Positions 47,401 to 63,609 of a stretch of 64,000 bases of DNA are shown here, in pieces; within the stretch, counting starts at the first letter, position 1; every line of letters starts with the position of its first letter. A model generated the notes under the pieces. That model saw only the letters and a list, made by a program, of their open reading frames with translations. It made no database searches and was not told the origin of the DNA. A program made the position numbers and the translations under genes. Origin of the DNA: Diospyros lotus (taxonomy: Eukaryota; Streptophyta; Magnoliopsida; Ericales; Ebenaceae); contig NW_026267104.1 in NCBI RefSeq assembly GCF_014633365.1, forward strand, positions 3,596,001 to 3,660,000, given 5' to 3'.

Positions 47401-48388
47401 GCTCCTACTAAAGTAGGGTTAAAGATAGCCTTTTTTCTTACTCGGTATATAATTATAGAATGTGGTACCTAAATTTTAATCGTTGGGTGTATATATGTAT
47501 ATATATATATACGTCACTGATATAGTTAAAAGCATAGCTTAATATACTCATATCGTGTATATAATTATGATTAATGATAATGTGACTCATTGTTGACGAT
47601 ACCCAGAAAGGTGCTATTACCATCATGTCTCATTGATAGTATTATTTCTTATATAAATATATTTTGAGGAAAAAATAAAAAAAAGGGGGAGAATAATTAG
47701 GTAGGCTCAGGCACAGGCACAGGCACTCACTGGGCAGTAAAGAAAGATAGAAAGAAAGAAAGAAAGAGAGAGTCCAGGGTGGCAGATGGACAGTGCAGGT
47801 AAGGTAAGGTAAGCATCAGATAAAAAAGCATCTAATGCAGTCGATGACAGCTCATCCCCCCTCATTCTCTTTCTTCCTTTTATTTATTATTTTTTTATTT
47901 TTTGGGCACCCATGTCTCACCGAGTTAAAAAGACACAATTGCCCTCCCACGTGAGATGCGGGGGTTATGGGAAAAAATTGGAGTTCTCCAGTCTATTTGA
48001 TATTTGTTAAATTCTCGTAATTTTATATCATAATTACCTTCATTTTTTAATTTAGAAAAAAATAATATTGGATAAAGCATGATTTTTACCTTAAATCATA
48101 ATTTTTTTTCTAGAAAATAGATTAAATTGCACGTAAATAAAAGTAATATTTTTTTTTTACCTTTTCATAAAATAGATAACAATTTTATTTATTAAGTTTG
48201 ACTACTAAACTTATTTTTTTTATATTACTTTGATAATATAATACAAAATAAATATAACAAAACATAACATAACCCCCTCAATTGACCGTTAAGTTAGGCT
48301 CAAGGGGTCAAACAAAGTTTACATTAATTTAATTTAATTTTAGACAAAGATAATTCATAAAATTGATAATATCTCTACTAAATTTTAA
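47401..48388. other. AT-rich intergenic DNA
   Basis: Short AGAAAG repeats lie near 47740-47770. No gene was recognised. Confidence 0.45.
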
Positions 48389-48857
48389 GGTCAAATTTAT
48401 ATTTTATCCCTTTATTTTTATTTTTTTATATAATAATTCAAACTTTTTATTATTTTGATTATATTTCTGAACTTAATTTTTGAGTCAATTTAATTTTTAT
48501 ACTTTGACATTTTTTCTTGTGATAATTAAAACTTTTTATTATTTCAATTTCACTCATGAACTTATATTTTTAAATTAATTAAATTCATATATTTTTATAA
48601 AAAATAAAGTAAAATAATGAATTACATTTCATACTCCATTAATGTTAAAGTATATAAATTAAATTGAATTAAAAATGAAGATTTAGAGATAATTAAAATA
48701 ATAAAAAATTTGAGTTATCATATTAAAAAATATTAAAATATATGTGTTAAATTAATTTAAAAATATAAATCTATAAATATAATTAAAATAATACAAAATT
48801 TAAATAATTATACAAAAATAATATAAAAATACAATAATAAAAATATAAATTTGACCA
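48389..48857. repeat. palindromic (foldback) MITE, copy 2
   Basis: Inverted-repeat structure of about 470 bp with the same arms and subunits as 23684-24156. The left end is GGTCAAATTTATATTTTATC and the right end AATATAAATTTGACC. The surrounding AAATTTTA symmetry extends the pairing a few bases further. The centre is near 48620. Confidence 0.75.
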
Positions 48858-49455
48858 AATTTTAATGTCTATACAACTTTATGATAAGAATCAATTACAG
48901 CCAAATATTATATGAAGGACTTGTTAGACGTGTCAAACATGTCCATACATTGGGATAGTGGTGGGGAAGGGGCAGACTTGTCAAACTGAAAACTAAACCC
49001 AGCTATATCAAACATGAGGTGTGCTCAAATCATCAAATCCATTTATGTGAATTTTATATGAATAGAAAATTTTTGTGATTAAGAAACACCAATCAGCCAG
49101 GTAATTCCACCTGGACCCACTTTGTTGATCTTTTAAATTATATTTATTAATTAAGAGTAGATAATCATGAACCATATTGAATTCAAATATATCCACACCC
49201 AACCCACCTCCAATCATCAACTTGTCTCATTATATTATGTACAATGCAATGCCAATTTAATATTCCCATATAATCTCTCCTTGCTACCCATGACATGTTA
49301 TGCCTATATATATCTTCATATTCATGATTATTACTCTACTAATTTCATCTGTCATGTGAAATTATATCATAACAACACAAAATTTAGTGTTTTTTTACTT
49401 AAGAAAATTACCCTTAATTATGAAGCTACCTTTATAACTCTTACTCAATTGTGTA

Positions 49456-49822
49456 GCGTTTGTTAAGATGAGTATCATAAGGGAGTACCAAGATAAATTC
49501 GAAATAATTTTCAGACCAAGATATGGAATGACCAAGATAAAGTTGGGAAACATTCTAAAATTTTTATTAAATTGTTTGTTAAATTATTTTGAATGCATTA
49601 GAAGATATAGACATCATTTTTTTTTTATATGTAAGGATCAAAATATGTTTATCTTGAGGGAGATGAAAGATATGCATATCTTGAAAGATCAAGATAAGAG
49701 ATCATTAATAAATTTTCTAAGAATGATCAGATAAACTTAACAAACAGGTTAAAAATGATAGAAATTTGAGATGCATTTCATATCTTAATTTTTTCACCTC
49801 ATATCTTAATTAACAAACCCCC
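49456..49822. mobile_element. MITE with GTTTGTTAAGAT-type ends
   Basis: The left end GCGTTTGTTAAGATGAG pairs with the right end, which complements to GGGGGTTTGTTAATTAAG. The interior repeats GATCAAGATAAGAGATC-like words. The target duplication is unclear. A related fragment lies at 53353-53425. Confidence 0.5.
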
Positions 49823-50694
49823 TCTTAGAGAATGTTATATGTCAAACTCTTCTTTTTACTATCAAAAGAAACTATTCATATTCGAGATATCTTACATTGT
49901 AACTTGAAAAGTCTCGACAATAAGACTAACAAGAATTTTACTTATGTGTTGAAGGTTTAATAGTATAGTCTAAATAGATAGCCGATATATTAATTTAATA
50001 TTTTTTTTAATAAAATGGGGATTATGATCTTATTTAAAATAAGATATTAGAGACACAATGATGCAAGAGGGGTGGGTATATTTGTAAATATGAAAATAGA
50101 ATTGTGTTATTATATATATATAATATAATATAATTGGGATTGAATTGAGTGTGGTGCGTGACAGGCAAGGACAGTAACCACAGTGGAATTATTGTTCATG
50201 CACCCATGATGGAGACTCTCCCATTGCCAGTCATTTTCCCTATCTCCAATCTCATCCGTCCGAAGTAGCAAAATTTTTTACTAAGGGCAATCAAACAGCG
50301 TTCGTATTGTAATTGTAATAGCAATGAGAGGGGTGTCAGACGGGACTGCTTTCTTCCAGAAAGGAGACAGAAGGCGGTTCATTATTGGACAGTACCCTCC
50401 TAATTTTAAGTCCCCCACTACTTCAACGTTATTTCAGGATTGACTCTCATTTCTTTCTGTTCCCATCTGCTTCCCCCTTTTGCCCTTTTCAATTCCCCAT
50501 ATTTACTTTCCTATCCAACTAGATTTATTTCCCTTCATTAATTGAGAAAAAAAAAAAACATTTTTAAGACTATGATTTAACCGGGTAAAGCCATTCTATT
50601 GTTGTCTAATGGGGTAGTTATATCTATACTATATATATTCATGCATTTATGTGATGAGGTATCCACATTGTGTATGACAAAAAGTCTTTTATTC
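49823..50694. other. intergenic DNA, nothing recognised
   Basis: No exon or clear repeat. Confidence 0.45.
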
Positions 50695-50700
50695 TAAATT

Positions 50701-51115
50701 AGGGTGGGCAAAAATTCAATTTAATTGAAATAATTAAATTAAATAAATTGACAATATCTATTCAGTTTGATTTTATCTAAGAGTCAATTCAGTTTGATTA
50801 TCAAATTTGATAATTTTTGTTATTTCGATTTGATTTAGTTTTCAAAATAATTGAATGATCGAAATTTTTGATTTTTTTCCTTTTTTGTTTGGTTTTTTTG
50901 GATTTTTTTTAATTTGTTCAGTTCGATTTTTTTGTATTTTTTTAATTTTTTTTTTCAATCAGTTTGGTTTCTTTTGTATTTGTTTGATCTTTTTAATTTT
51001 TGATTTATTCAATTTTTTAGTTTACTCGATCAATTCAATTTAATTTTTTATACAACTTTAGTCTATTTGATTTTAGCATTTCGATTGATTCAATAATTGA
51101 ATTAATCGAATGCTC
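50701..51115. mobile_element. possible hAT-like MITE, degraded
   Basis: The left end TAGGGTGGGCAAAAATTCAA is typical of plant hAT MITEs. The right end, GATTGATTCAATAATTGAAT then GAATGCTCATTATTA, is only loosely complementary. The interior is almost all TTTGATTTTTT-type words. No target duplication was confirmed. Confidence 0.4.
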
Positions 51116-51534
51116 ATTATTAGTTCTAACTTCATTTTTCTTAGATAATAATAAAATGATACGCAGAAGAGATAAAAGGGTAACAATGAAATTTGATAAA
51201 GATTGAAAACTATTTAGCAAAAAAGAAAAAATATTCACCTGACCTAACCACTTAAGTAATGTATATTTATTATATCTTGCTTTCAGTTCTTAACTAATTT
51301 TATTAATCGATTAATTATATTTATATTTATTATCAATGATAGATTGTTTATAAGTTTAAAGAAATAAAGTGTAATAAATACATTTTAATTTTTTAAATAA
51401 AATGTATTTATTATAGCTTAACAACATTGATTAGTATTACCTATGCTTAATCATGTTAATGTGACTAGATTCATCACGAAATTATTAATTGAATTGAATT
51501 AGTGATTCCCTCGTATACTTAGCAAAATCAAGGT

Positions 51535-52420
51535 TTGACCCTAAGTTGTTGGAGAAGTCACTGTTTGACCCAAACCTTTAATGAATTACAATAAGACCTG
51601 CTGTCCCTGGCATTCAGACCACAATCTTCAGCTATAAAACCAATTCAACCCAAAATATTTCAGAAATTAACCGTGCCACCCCAAATCTTAGGGGTGTATA
51701 TGGTGCGGTTTGGGTGATTTTTGGCCAAAAAAATGCGCCAAACCGTATATGCGGTTTGCACCTATAATCAGACCGAGCGGTCTGATTTGGTGCGGACAAA
51801 CCGTACCAAACCGCACCGCATAATGCGGTGCGGTTTGGTGCGGTTTGCTGAAACTTGGTGTTTTGTGTAATTTAGGTGCGGTTTGGTGCGGTTTAGGTCC
51901 GATTTGGTTTGGTTTGGTGCGATTTTTGGTTCCAAAATGATAACAAAAAATTATTTAAAATGAGACTGCTAGTCTGCTACAAAAAATAATCTAATTATTT
52001 TATATATTTCATTTTTTATTTTTTATTTATTTTAATTATTAATATAGTCGGGCGGTTCGGTTTGGAACCGAACCGCCAGCACCCTAAACCGCATAAACCG
52101 CGGTTTGGGTATTTTTCAAACCGCACCAGACCGCGTTCTTAAAAAACCACGCAGTTCGGTGCCGTTTGATTTGGTGCGGGCGATTTCTGCGGTCTATCGA
52201 TTTTTTTGAACACCCCTACCAAATCTTGACAAAGTAACAGTTGACTTAACATTTTTGCCATAATAGCTGTCCGACCTCAAATCTTTAAACAACCAGCGTA
52301 CGACACCAGTACTTTAGTTGAAAATACAGCACAACCTCAAACTTCTAATTAATTAACAAAGCAACAGTTGCCCACATCTTTCACGGAATGACTGTTGGAC
52401 CCCACAATTTATTGCATGCT
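51535..52420. repeat. degenerate minisatellite, interrupted by a hAT MITE
   Basis: After removing the MITE at 51689-52218, the sequence consists of eroded units of roughly 55-65 bp. They carry words like GACCTCAAATCTTTAAACAA, ACCTCAAACTTCTAATTAA and CAACAGTTG. It is not coding, and I do not know the family. Confidence 0.4.
51689..52218. mobile_element. hAT-like MITE, 530 bp, with perfect 8-bp target duplication
   Basis: The ends are TAGGGGTGT and its complement ACACCCCTA. CCAAATCT flanks both sides exactly (51681-51688 and 52219-52226), the 8-bp duplication expected of hAT transposons. The interior is dominated by tandem GGTGCGGTTT words on the left and their complements (AAACCGCACC) nearby, so it can fold extensively. 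It has no coding capacity. Confidence 0.88.
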
Positions 52421-54058
52421 CTAGTTATTTCATAATCAACAAACTGTGCACTATAACGTGCCCATGTTCTATTAAGATCGATGAATGTGCTTTATACTCC
52501 ATTCGTATAAAGTTTGCTATTATACATTTATATTTAAAAATATATATATATATATAGAGAGAGAATAATGCCTTTGCGAGCATTTATGATTAATAACACT
52601 TTAAGATAATGGTGAAGTTTCAATAAATATCTTATTTTTTAGATAAGGTGTATTATTTTTATTATTTCTTAGTTCTAAAATAATTTTATTACTGGATAAA
52701 AAATTACAAAATACAATATAGTTATCACGAACTAATAAAATTGTGTTAAATAATTGAGAACATTAATATATATGCACTTTATTATCTAAAAATAAAGTAC
52801 ATTATTAAAATTTAATAGTTAGAATAAGGATTAACATTGCTTTTTGTATACATAGAAAGCAACTATGGAGAAAAAAAAATCCCTATTATAATAAAGAGAA
52901 AATACTATATAATTTTAAGAGAAATTCTACATAAATTCAGTCTATTTAAGGAATATATATTAAGCCAATCAAGAATAAAGTAAATTTAAATATTCCACGA
53001 CATATAAAAATGACTTGTATTTTAAAGATGTCATTTATTTGATTACCATCTTGTCTTTGAGATAATTTTTATTGTTAAAATATGATACGATAACTCATTT
53101 TAGAAACATTAAGCGTTATATATATTTGATAACATAGAAGTTATTCACCGATTAACTTTTCAATTTAGGCAAGACTTTGATCATACGTGGTATGTTGATT
53201 TGGGTTATAGGATTCTTGCGTAGTCAAAATACAAGAATAATTGTTTTAGGGTTTGGTTGTGATGATATTACTTTAGGGATTCTTTGTTAATCAAGATAAA
53301 AGGGGGAAAATGTTAGATATGAGAAGTATTTTGGATGTTTGGTATTTTCAACGTGTTTGTTAAGTTTATTGGATCATTTCTAGAAAATCTCTCACGTGAT
53401 CTCTTATCTTCCATTTTAAGATAAATTTATCCGACCTCTTTTATTGAATAAATTTATTTGGTTCTTTCAAAATAAGGATCAATTACTTATATGCCCCTTA
53501 TAAAATAGTTAATACCATTTAATGCATTTTACAGATTTAAATTTATTAAAAAAACTTATTTATTTAAGTCTTATAATTAATATTATTTAATACATTTTTA
53601 AATTGTTATATGTTTTGACAATTTTTAAAATTTAATTGACATTATTCATTTAATTGATTTTTAAAATTTAAATTTCTCTCTCTCTATATATTTTATTAAC
53701 TAATATAATTCCTTTCACCAATTTTTAAATTATTTTATTTAATTTTATATTTTATTATCTATTATGAAAATATGTTTTGACCATTTTTAATTATCTAGGT
53801 GAAATTATTGTAATTCTAACAATAATTATTTATACTTTCAACTCTTTTTAGATTTATTTTTGAACATAAATTTAGAAAATAAAATATTAATTTTTATTTT
53901 TATTTTTTTGACAATTCATATTAATCATAAAATACTATTTTAATAATAAATTTGGTAATAGAGATATTTTTTTGACAATTTTTTTGCACACTTCTAGTTT
54001 TTGTTCCTATGAATCTTTAAAACCTTTGTAAGTTACATGGTCAGCGTCAATATAAAAC
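52421..54058. other. AT-rich intergenic DNA
   Basis: Contains a TA/GA microsatellite (about 52540-52565) and, at 53353-53425, a fragment related to the MITE at 49456. No gene. Confidence 0.45.
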
Positions 54059-54550
54059 TGGCCAAAATTATATATATATTTTTTATAATTTTATATCTTT
54101 TTCATATAGTTATTTGGATCTTTCGTTATTTTAATTACACCCGTAAACTTAATTTTCATGTTCAATTTAACTATACTTTGATATTTTTTTTTTTGTGTTA
54201 ACTAAAATTTTTCATTGTTTCAATTATACCATTAAATTTGTATTTTTAAGTTAATTTAATCCCTATAATTTTATGTGTAAACAAAAGAGATAAAATTAAA
54301 TGATAAAATACATGTCATACTTTATTTATGTCAAAATTTAAGAGTTAAAAATTAACTAAAAAATATAGAATTAAAGATGTAATTAAAATAATAAAAACTT
54401 TAAATTATCACAAAAAAAAAATGTTAAGGTACGTACATGACCTAAATTGACTCAAAAATATAAAATTTAGAAATATAATCAAAATAATAAAATTTTTAAA
54501 TAACTATATAAGAAACATAAAAATATAGAAATAAAAATATAAGTTTAACC
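54059..54550. repeat. palindromic (foldback) MITE, copy 3
   Basis: Same architecture as 23684-24156 and 48389-48857, centred near 54305. The left arm contains GTTATTTTAATTACACCCGT and the right arm ATATAATCAAAATAATAAAA in complement order. It ends AATATAAGTTTAACC. Confidence 0.72.
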
Positions 54551-55263
54551 ATTTAAAGGCTGACTGTTGGCTTTTGACATGACTTCGCAACACGGCTTTC
54601 TTGTCCACATGAATTTACCTATTTTTTCTAACATCACCAATATTTATCTAATAAACTCATTATCATAGACAGATAACATAACCCAAAAAAAAAAATAAAA
54701 AATCAAGATTCTTAGATATTTTGCTTTTGAAAATAATAAAAACACAATGAAGAATTTGAAAAAGGAAAATTAATAAAAGTTGTGGGCCCTCTTGGGCCAA
54801 ACCCACTTTAACTCTGTCAAAGAAAGAAAGAAAGAAAGAAAAGAGAGAACGAACAGAAAAGTTAGGTGGGGGGCCGGCGCCAACATCCAATCCAGCTAAT
54901 GGAGCATATATAGCATCTCAATGCATTGCCTCCTCACACATCTTTGCTTTTTCTCCAAAGCCTTCCTTTCCTTTCCTTTCCTTTTGCATCTTTCTTCCCT
55001 TTTCCTTTTCTCCCTAATTATATATATATAGTTTCCATCTTCTGTATGTATAATCACATTAATTATATATATCTTAAAGTTAGATCGATGTTAATTTAAT
55101 GGTGACAAAAATTGAATATTCATAGTGATTAGAGAAGTTTATGAGTTAATTAGTTATTAAGTTTTTTAATATATAAAATTATATTTAGATACTCCTTCTT
55201 AGTCTTCTTTCAATCTCTGCCTTCTATACTTCATATATATTCATTTTCTTCTTCTTCTTCCTC
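54551..55263. promoter_or_regulatory. kinase gene upstream region
   Basis: AT-rich, with (GAAA)n near 54822-54842, a CCTTT repeat near 54965-54985 and a CTT repeat (55248-55260) just before the start codon. Promoter elements were not resolved. Confidence 0.4.
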
Positions 55264-56528
55264 ATGAAGAGTTCTAAAATGGTAGAGTTTGCTTACGAAG
55301 AGCTTGAAGCCGCCACCGATCACTTCTCTCCATCTCGGCTCATCGGCAAAGGAAGCCACGGCCGTGTCTATAGAGGCATCCTCAACGGCGGCAAGCTCGT
55401 CGCCGTAAAGCTCCAATCGCTGGGCCTTCGGAAGCTTCAAGACAACTCCAAGCTCGAGAACGAAGCCCGAATACTATCTTCTCTTCCCCAGAATTCTCAC
55501 CTCGTCAACCTCGTCGGAACAAGCCACGACCGCTCCAAGAACAAAGTCCTTGTCATAGAACACTTGCCCAACGGCACTCTCCACGACTTGCTTCACGCAG
55601 CCGAGACGCCGCCTCCGCCGTGGCCTAAGCGAGCCCAAATCGCCCTCCAAGTCGCCAGAGCCGTGCAGTTCCTGCACCAGAGCCAATTCTTCGTCATCCA
55701 CAGAGATATCAAGTCGGCTAACATCTTGTTCGACTCCAACTGGACGGCTAAGCTGGCGGATTTCGGGCTCGCCGTCCGAAGGGACGAGGCTGGTCGGGGA
55801 GTAGAATCGCTGAGCCGACCCGCCGGGACTTTTGGGTACTTGGATCCTCATTACACTACCCCATGCAAGCTCAGCCCTAGAAATGATGTCTTCAGCTTCG
55901 GAGTCGTGTTGCTTGAGATTATCAGTGGTACTTTAATTTATCACTCTTCCGCAATTTGAGTTCAGTTTTTATATGTTATACCATATAAATCAATCAGTCT
56001 CTCTGAAAATAGCTGCATCTTCAGCTACAAAAGTTTATTGTTTTAAGTCTCGTGTTTCTTCCAACAGGTACCAAAGCTATCGACGTGTCGAGAGTTTCGT
56101 CCTCCATCGTTGAATGGGCGCTGCCTCTGATCGAAGAGAATCGAATAGTTCAAGTTTGTGACAAGAGGGTAGAGATGCCATGGTACATGGAGGGCACTAT
56201 AAGGCGCTTTCTACACATTGCAGCTCGTTGTGTGTCCCCAACAGAAGAGCATCGCCGCCCATCAATGGCGGAAATTGTCGCAGAGATGGAGAGCTGTTTC
56301 GTGGAGCCGGACAGGTTCCCCCTTTGGATCAACGTTTTGTCTAAGTTTAGTCTCTTGAAAAGGCAAAGAACTAGATTAACGGAGATTAAACGAAAGAAGA
56401 GCGCCGCCGCCTCCTCCACCTCCACCTCGACGTTAACATGCGCAGGAGATGGTGATCGCCAGAGCGACGCGTTCTCACGGCGGAAGATGCTGCTGAGAGA
56501 GGTGCTGGCTGATGTTACCCTGGAATGA
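55264..56528 (+). CDS. receptor-like cytoplasmic kinase
   Basis: Two exons (55264-55927 and 56068-56528) encode 374 residues. There is no signal peptide or membrane segment, so it is cytoplasmic, although the kinase fold is of the receptor-like type. Visible parts: a run-in FAYEELEAATDHFS, the Gly loop GKGSHG (28-33), ATP-binding Lys49, the catalytic HRD (145-147) with Lys149 and Asn152, and DFG (165-167), so it looks like an active RD Ser/Thr kinase. The activation segment ends GTFGYLDPHY; the Glu found here in most receptor-like kinases (DPEY) is His. A basic, Ser-rich C-terminus follows. It resembles the Arabidopsis At5g23170/At3g51990 group from memory. Substrate and pathway are unknown. 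An alternative start is the Met at 55279. Confidence 0.9.
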
Positions 56529-58208
56529 TTAATTCAAGAGGTTAATTCATTTGTTCTAACCGACCCATTAAAATGATTGACAAATTATATAAACTTTTGC
56601 TTGTTGCATATCATTCAATTGTATATATATATAGACACAAATTATATATATATATATTTCAGCTACAAGAACCGTGAACTCAGCTGTTGTAGGTGTCGTC
56701 CCCTAGTAGCTGGCCTAGTCCCTCGAAGCCAAAGAAAATTGAAATTAATTAAAGGAAGCAAAGCATACGGTCCAAGCGCAAGATTTTCAAAGAGTTGGTG
56801 AGGGAGAGGGCGGGAATATATATATATATATATATACATATGAGAAAGCTTTGCTTTCGTTTCGAGCCTCTAATTATATATCAGATATTCTTCATCTGAA
56901 TTTAAACTCTAAACACAAGATTAGTAAAGACTACTATCCCAGATTTACATAAATCGATATTCTTAATTATGAAGTAATATTTAGCAAATAATAATAATAG
57001 ATATAAAAAGGCTCAACACAACACATGGGACAGCTTGGGCCGTCGAAGGTTTTCCCAAAAATTAAGATTAATTAATACATAGAAGTTGGGAGCAGCAGCC
57101 AGCTGCTGTTGCACGAGGGCCGCTTTTCTCACTGATCAGACAAAAAGATTCCCCGGATAAAGTTGGTGGGCTATGGGAATTTGGGAAAGCCATGCTTCAA
57201 TATCTCAAATTAATGGTGTTTAATTAATTAATTAATTTCTCCATTTTAAATAGGAATTCTCTTTTATATAACATTCTTTATTATTATTATTATTATATCA
57301 ATAAATGTAGTAGTACGTATATAAGTGTTGAAAGCGTGACACCATTGTGTAATCTCATACTTTTAAATGCTGGAATATCAATTATTTTGCAACATCACTT
57401 TCGGTAGATATATTAAACTTATAAATCGGATCAGTTTGATTTTCAGCCCACTTGGTAAATTTAATTGGTTTTTGGTTCAGGACCCCCCCGTTGATCAAAA
57501 ATCGATTGAAAATAAATAGTATTATTTATTCATAATAATAATAATAATATATTATATTATTAAAGTATAAATCGGTTGATTTTTGTTTAGATTTTCTTTG
57601 TGATGAAAAAATATTCAAAACTAATTGGGACTTATCCAAAATTTTTAAGTCTCTCAGTTTTAATTTAGTTTAATTTGAATGAACATCCTGTTAAGACACT
57701 TGAAGATATTAATATTTTTTTATTTATCAATTTCAATCTCTATAAATAGAGATAATCTCTCACTCTTATAATACGTAAAAACTTTTATACAAATCTTTGT
57801 TAAGAACTAAAAACTGATTTTCATCGACTTCAATGGTAAAATGATATTTTCCCCAGGTCAAGACATCTGGTCAACAAAAGGGAAAACTGGGTTGGTACGG
57901 ATAATTACAAACGTACGGGGTCTCACTGCAAATAAATCAAACTCCCTAGGAGTTAGCTTAGTTTTGAAACCCACGGGGTCTACATGGAATTAAGTTTGGC
58001 TGGCCGGTCCGTTTAAAAAAAAAACGGCCGGTTTTTCCTTCGTTCAATTGCTGCAATGCTATGAAAGCAGGGTTCAACCCGACATGAAAATATTAGAACC
58101 AGACGTCTGCTCCTGGAATCCAAGTCTCTGTGTCTCTGTTGTGGAAACCCTAACCCTAGTTTCTGGAACTCGGTTGTTTCGAAGACAATCCGTTTGAATT
58201 AGAGAGCG
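56529..58208. other. intergenic DNA between kinase and YY1 genes
   Basis: Holds a TA microsatellite (about 56815-56835), TTA/ATT repeats near 57276-57296, and an AT-rich stretch at 57430-57690 that resembles the degraded hAT-like MITE at 50701. The last 100 bp are the YY1 leader. No gene. Confidence 0.45.
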
Positions 58209-61291
<3,083 letters not shown>

Positions 61292-61666
61292 TAGTTTCCT
61301 CATTTACTTCTTTCATCACATTGTATTGATTCTCATTTTTTTGTTAATTAAATTTATCACCCCTATGGATTGGCCCCTAACTCTCCTATTGTGACAAGCA
61401 ATGCCAATACCCTATTTTTACAATTAAGGTTCAATATTTGCTCTCTATTGCCTGTCAATCATGAATATGCTAGAAAATATTAATGACGAGTGAATGTTGC
61501 ATCTTGAATTTTCTATCACATTCATGAACAAGAAGTTGCTACTTGATCATAACTATAAAGGATTAATTTTTAATTTAAAGTAAGGATGCAAAGTGTAGTT
61601 ACAACAACAACAACATATCCAGCCTTTATCCCACTATGTGGGGTCGGCTACATGAATTCTAGATTT

Positions 61667-63238
61667 CTATGTATTTCTGTCTTTTGTCATATCTTCATTG
61701 ATGTCCATACACTTCATATCAAACTTTAATGTTTCTCCCAAAGTCTTCTTAGGTCTGCCTCTACCTCTTTTTTTGACTAATTGTTTCATTTCATCCACTC
61801 TCCTCACATGAGCGTCTTTTGGTCTCCTTTTCACATGACCAAACCATCTTAGTCTAGTCTCTCTCATCTTCTCTTCTATTGTTACTACTCCTACCTTATT
61901 ACGAATAACTTCATTTCTAATTTTATCTTTTCTTGTATGGCCGCACATCCATCTTAACATCCTCATCTCTGCTACGCTCGTCTTTTGCTCATGCTGGTAT
62001 TTGACTGCCCAACATTTTGAGCCGTACAACAAAACTGGTCTTATAGCTGTCCTATATAATTTTCCTTTCAGTTTTAATGGGATTTTACCATCACATAACA
62101 CCCCCGATGCATTTCTCCATTTTAGCCAACCTGCCTTAATTCTATATGTGACATCCTCGTGAATTTCATCTTTTTGAATCACTGATCCCAAATATTTAAA
62201 ATGATCTTTTCTTTGTAAGATTTGGTCTTCCAATTTTATTATAACATCCTCCAATCTTGCATTCTTACTAAATTTACATTCCATATATTTTGTTTTCTTT
62301 CTGCTTAATTTAAATCCCTTAGATTCTAAATTGTTTCTCCATAACTCAAGCTCAGTGTTCACTCCTTCTTTTGTTTCATCCACCAACACTATGTCGTCTG
62401 CAAAAAGCATACACAATGGCACCTCTGTCTGAATATCTTTAGTGAGTTCATCCATTACTAAAGCAAATAAGTATGAACTTAGTGCAGAACCTTGATGCAA
62501 TTCTATTGTAATTTTAAACGGTTCAGTATCCTCTCCGCATGTTCTGACCCTTGTCTCTGCACCATGATACATGTTCTTAAGGGCTTGTATATAGGCTATT
62601 CAGACTCCTTTCTTCTCTAAAACTCTCCATAATATTTCTCTAGGGACCCTATCATAGGTCTTTTCTAGATTTATAAACACCATATGTAGGTCATTCTGAT
62701 GCTCTTGATACCTTTCCATTAGGCGTCTCAGTAGGTATATAGCTTCCATTGTTGACCTACCAGGCATGAAACCAAACTGATTTTCCGAGACCTCTGTTTC
62801 TTTTCTGAGCCTCTGCTCTATTTCTCTCTCCCAGAGTTTCATGGTATGGCTTATTAACTTAATTCCTATGTAATTTTCACAGTTTTGAACATCTCATTTG
62901 TTCTTATATATAGGGACCAAAGTACTCTTCCTCCACTCATCTGACATCTTTTTTGATTTAAGAATCGCGTTAAATAATTTCGTTAGCCAGGAGATGCCCT
63001 CTTCTCCCATTCATTTCCATGCTTCTATTGGTATATTATCCGGTCCCACCGTCTTATGATTTTTCATCTTTTTTAATGCTTGTCTTATTTCATTTGGATT
63101 TATGCGTTGATAAAATGTATAGCTCACGTTTCCTTCGGAGTTACTAAGATGTCCCAACCTAACTCTTGTGTCGTCATTATCATTGAATAATTTTGTGAAA
63201 TACTCCTTCCATCTCTCCTTAATTGCTCTCTCATTCAC
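61667..63238 (-). pseudogene. LINE reverse transcriptase, broken
   Basis: Blocks in order on the minus strand: VGPDNIPIEAWK (motif 0/1), [18 protein letters not shown] (motif 2), then [17 protein letters not shown] for motif A, where the family has FIDLEKAYD. So the first catalytic Asp reads Asn. LHQGSALSSYLFALVMDEL (motif B) and LFADDIVLV (motif C, intact Asp pair) follow. The RTE C-terminal region with RWFGHVKRRP and KKRGRGRPKKT ends it. Stops interrupt at least near 62590 and between 62842 and 63011. The stop near 62590 fits a CGA to TGA change, a common result of cytosine methylation. Confidence 0.9.
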
Positions 63239-63609
63239 TATACATTTTGATTTTCATCTTTTATGCATTTCACTTGATTTAAATCCCTTGTTTTTCTTTC
63301 TCTTGCTTTAACTAATTTATATATATCTCTTTCTCCATCTTTTGTATCAAGTCGTTTATATAGATTCTCGTATGCTTTTGACATTGTTTTACTAACAGTT
63401 TTTTTTGCTGCCTTTTTTGATTCTTTGTAATTTTTTTGATTTTCTTCATTGTTGCACTGATATACAGCCTTATAGCAATTTTTTTTATTTTTAATTTTCA
63501 ATTGTACTTCTTCATTCCACCACCAAGACTCCTTAAGGTTAGGGGCTCTACCATTTGTCTCTCCAAGCACTACCTTTGCTGTGCTTCTCAGGGTATTAGC
63601 CATTTCTCT

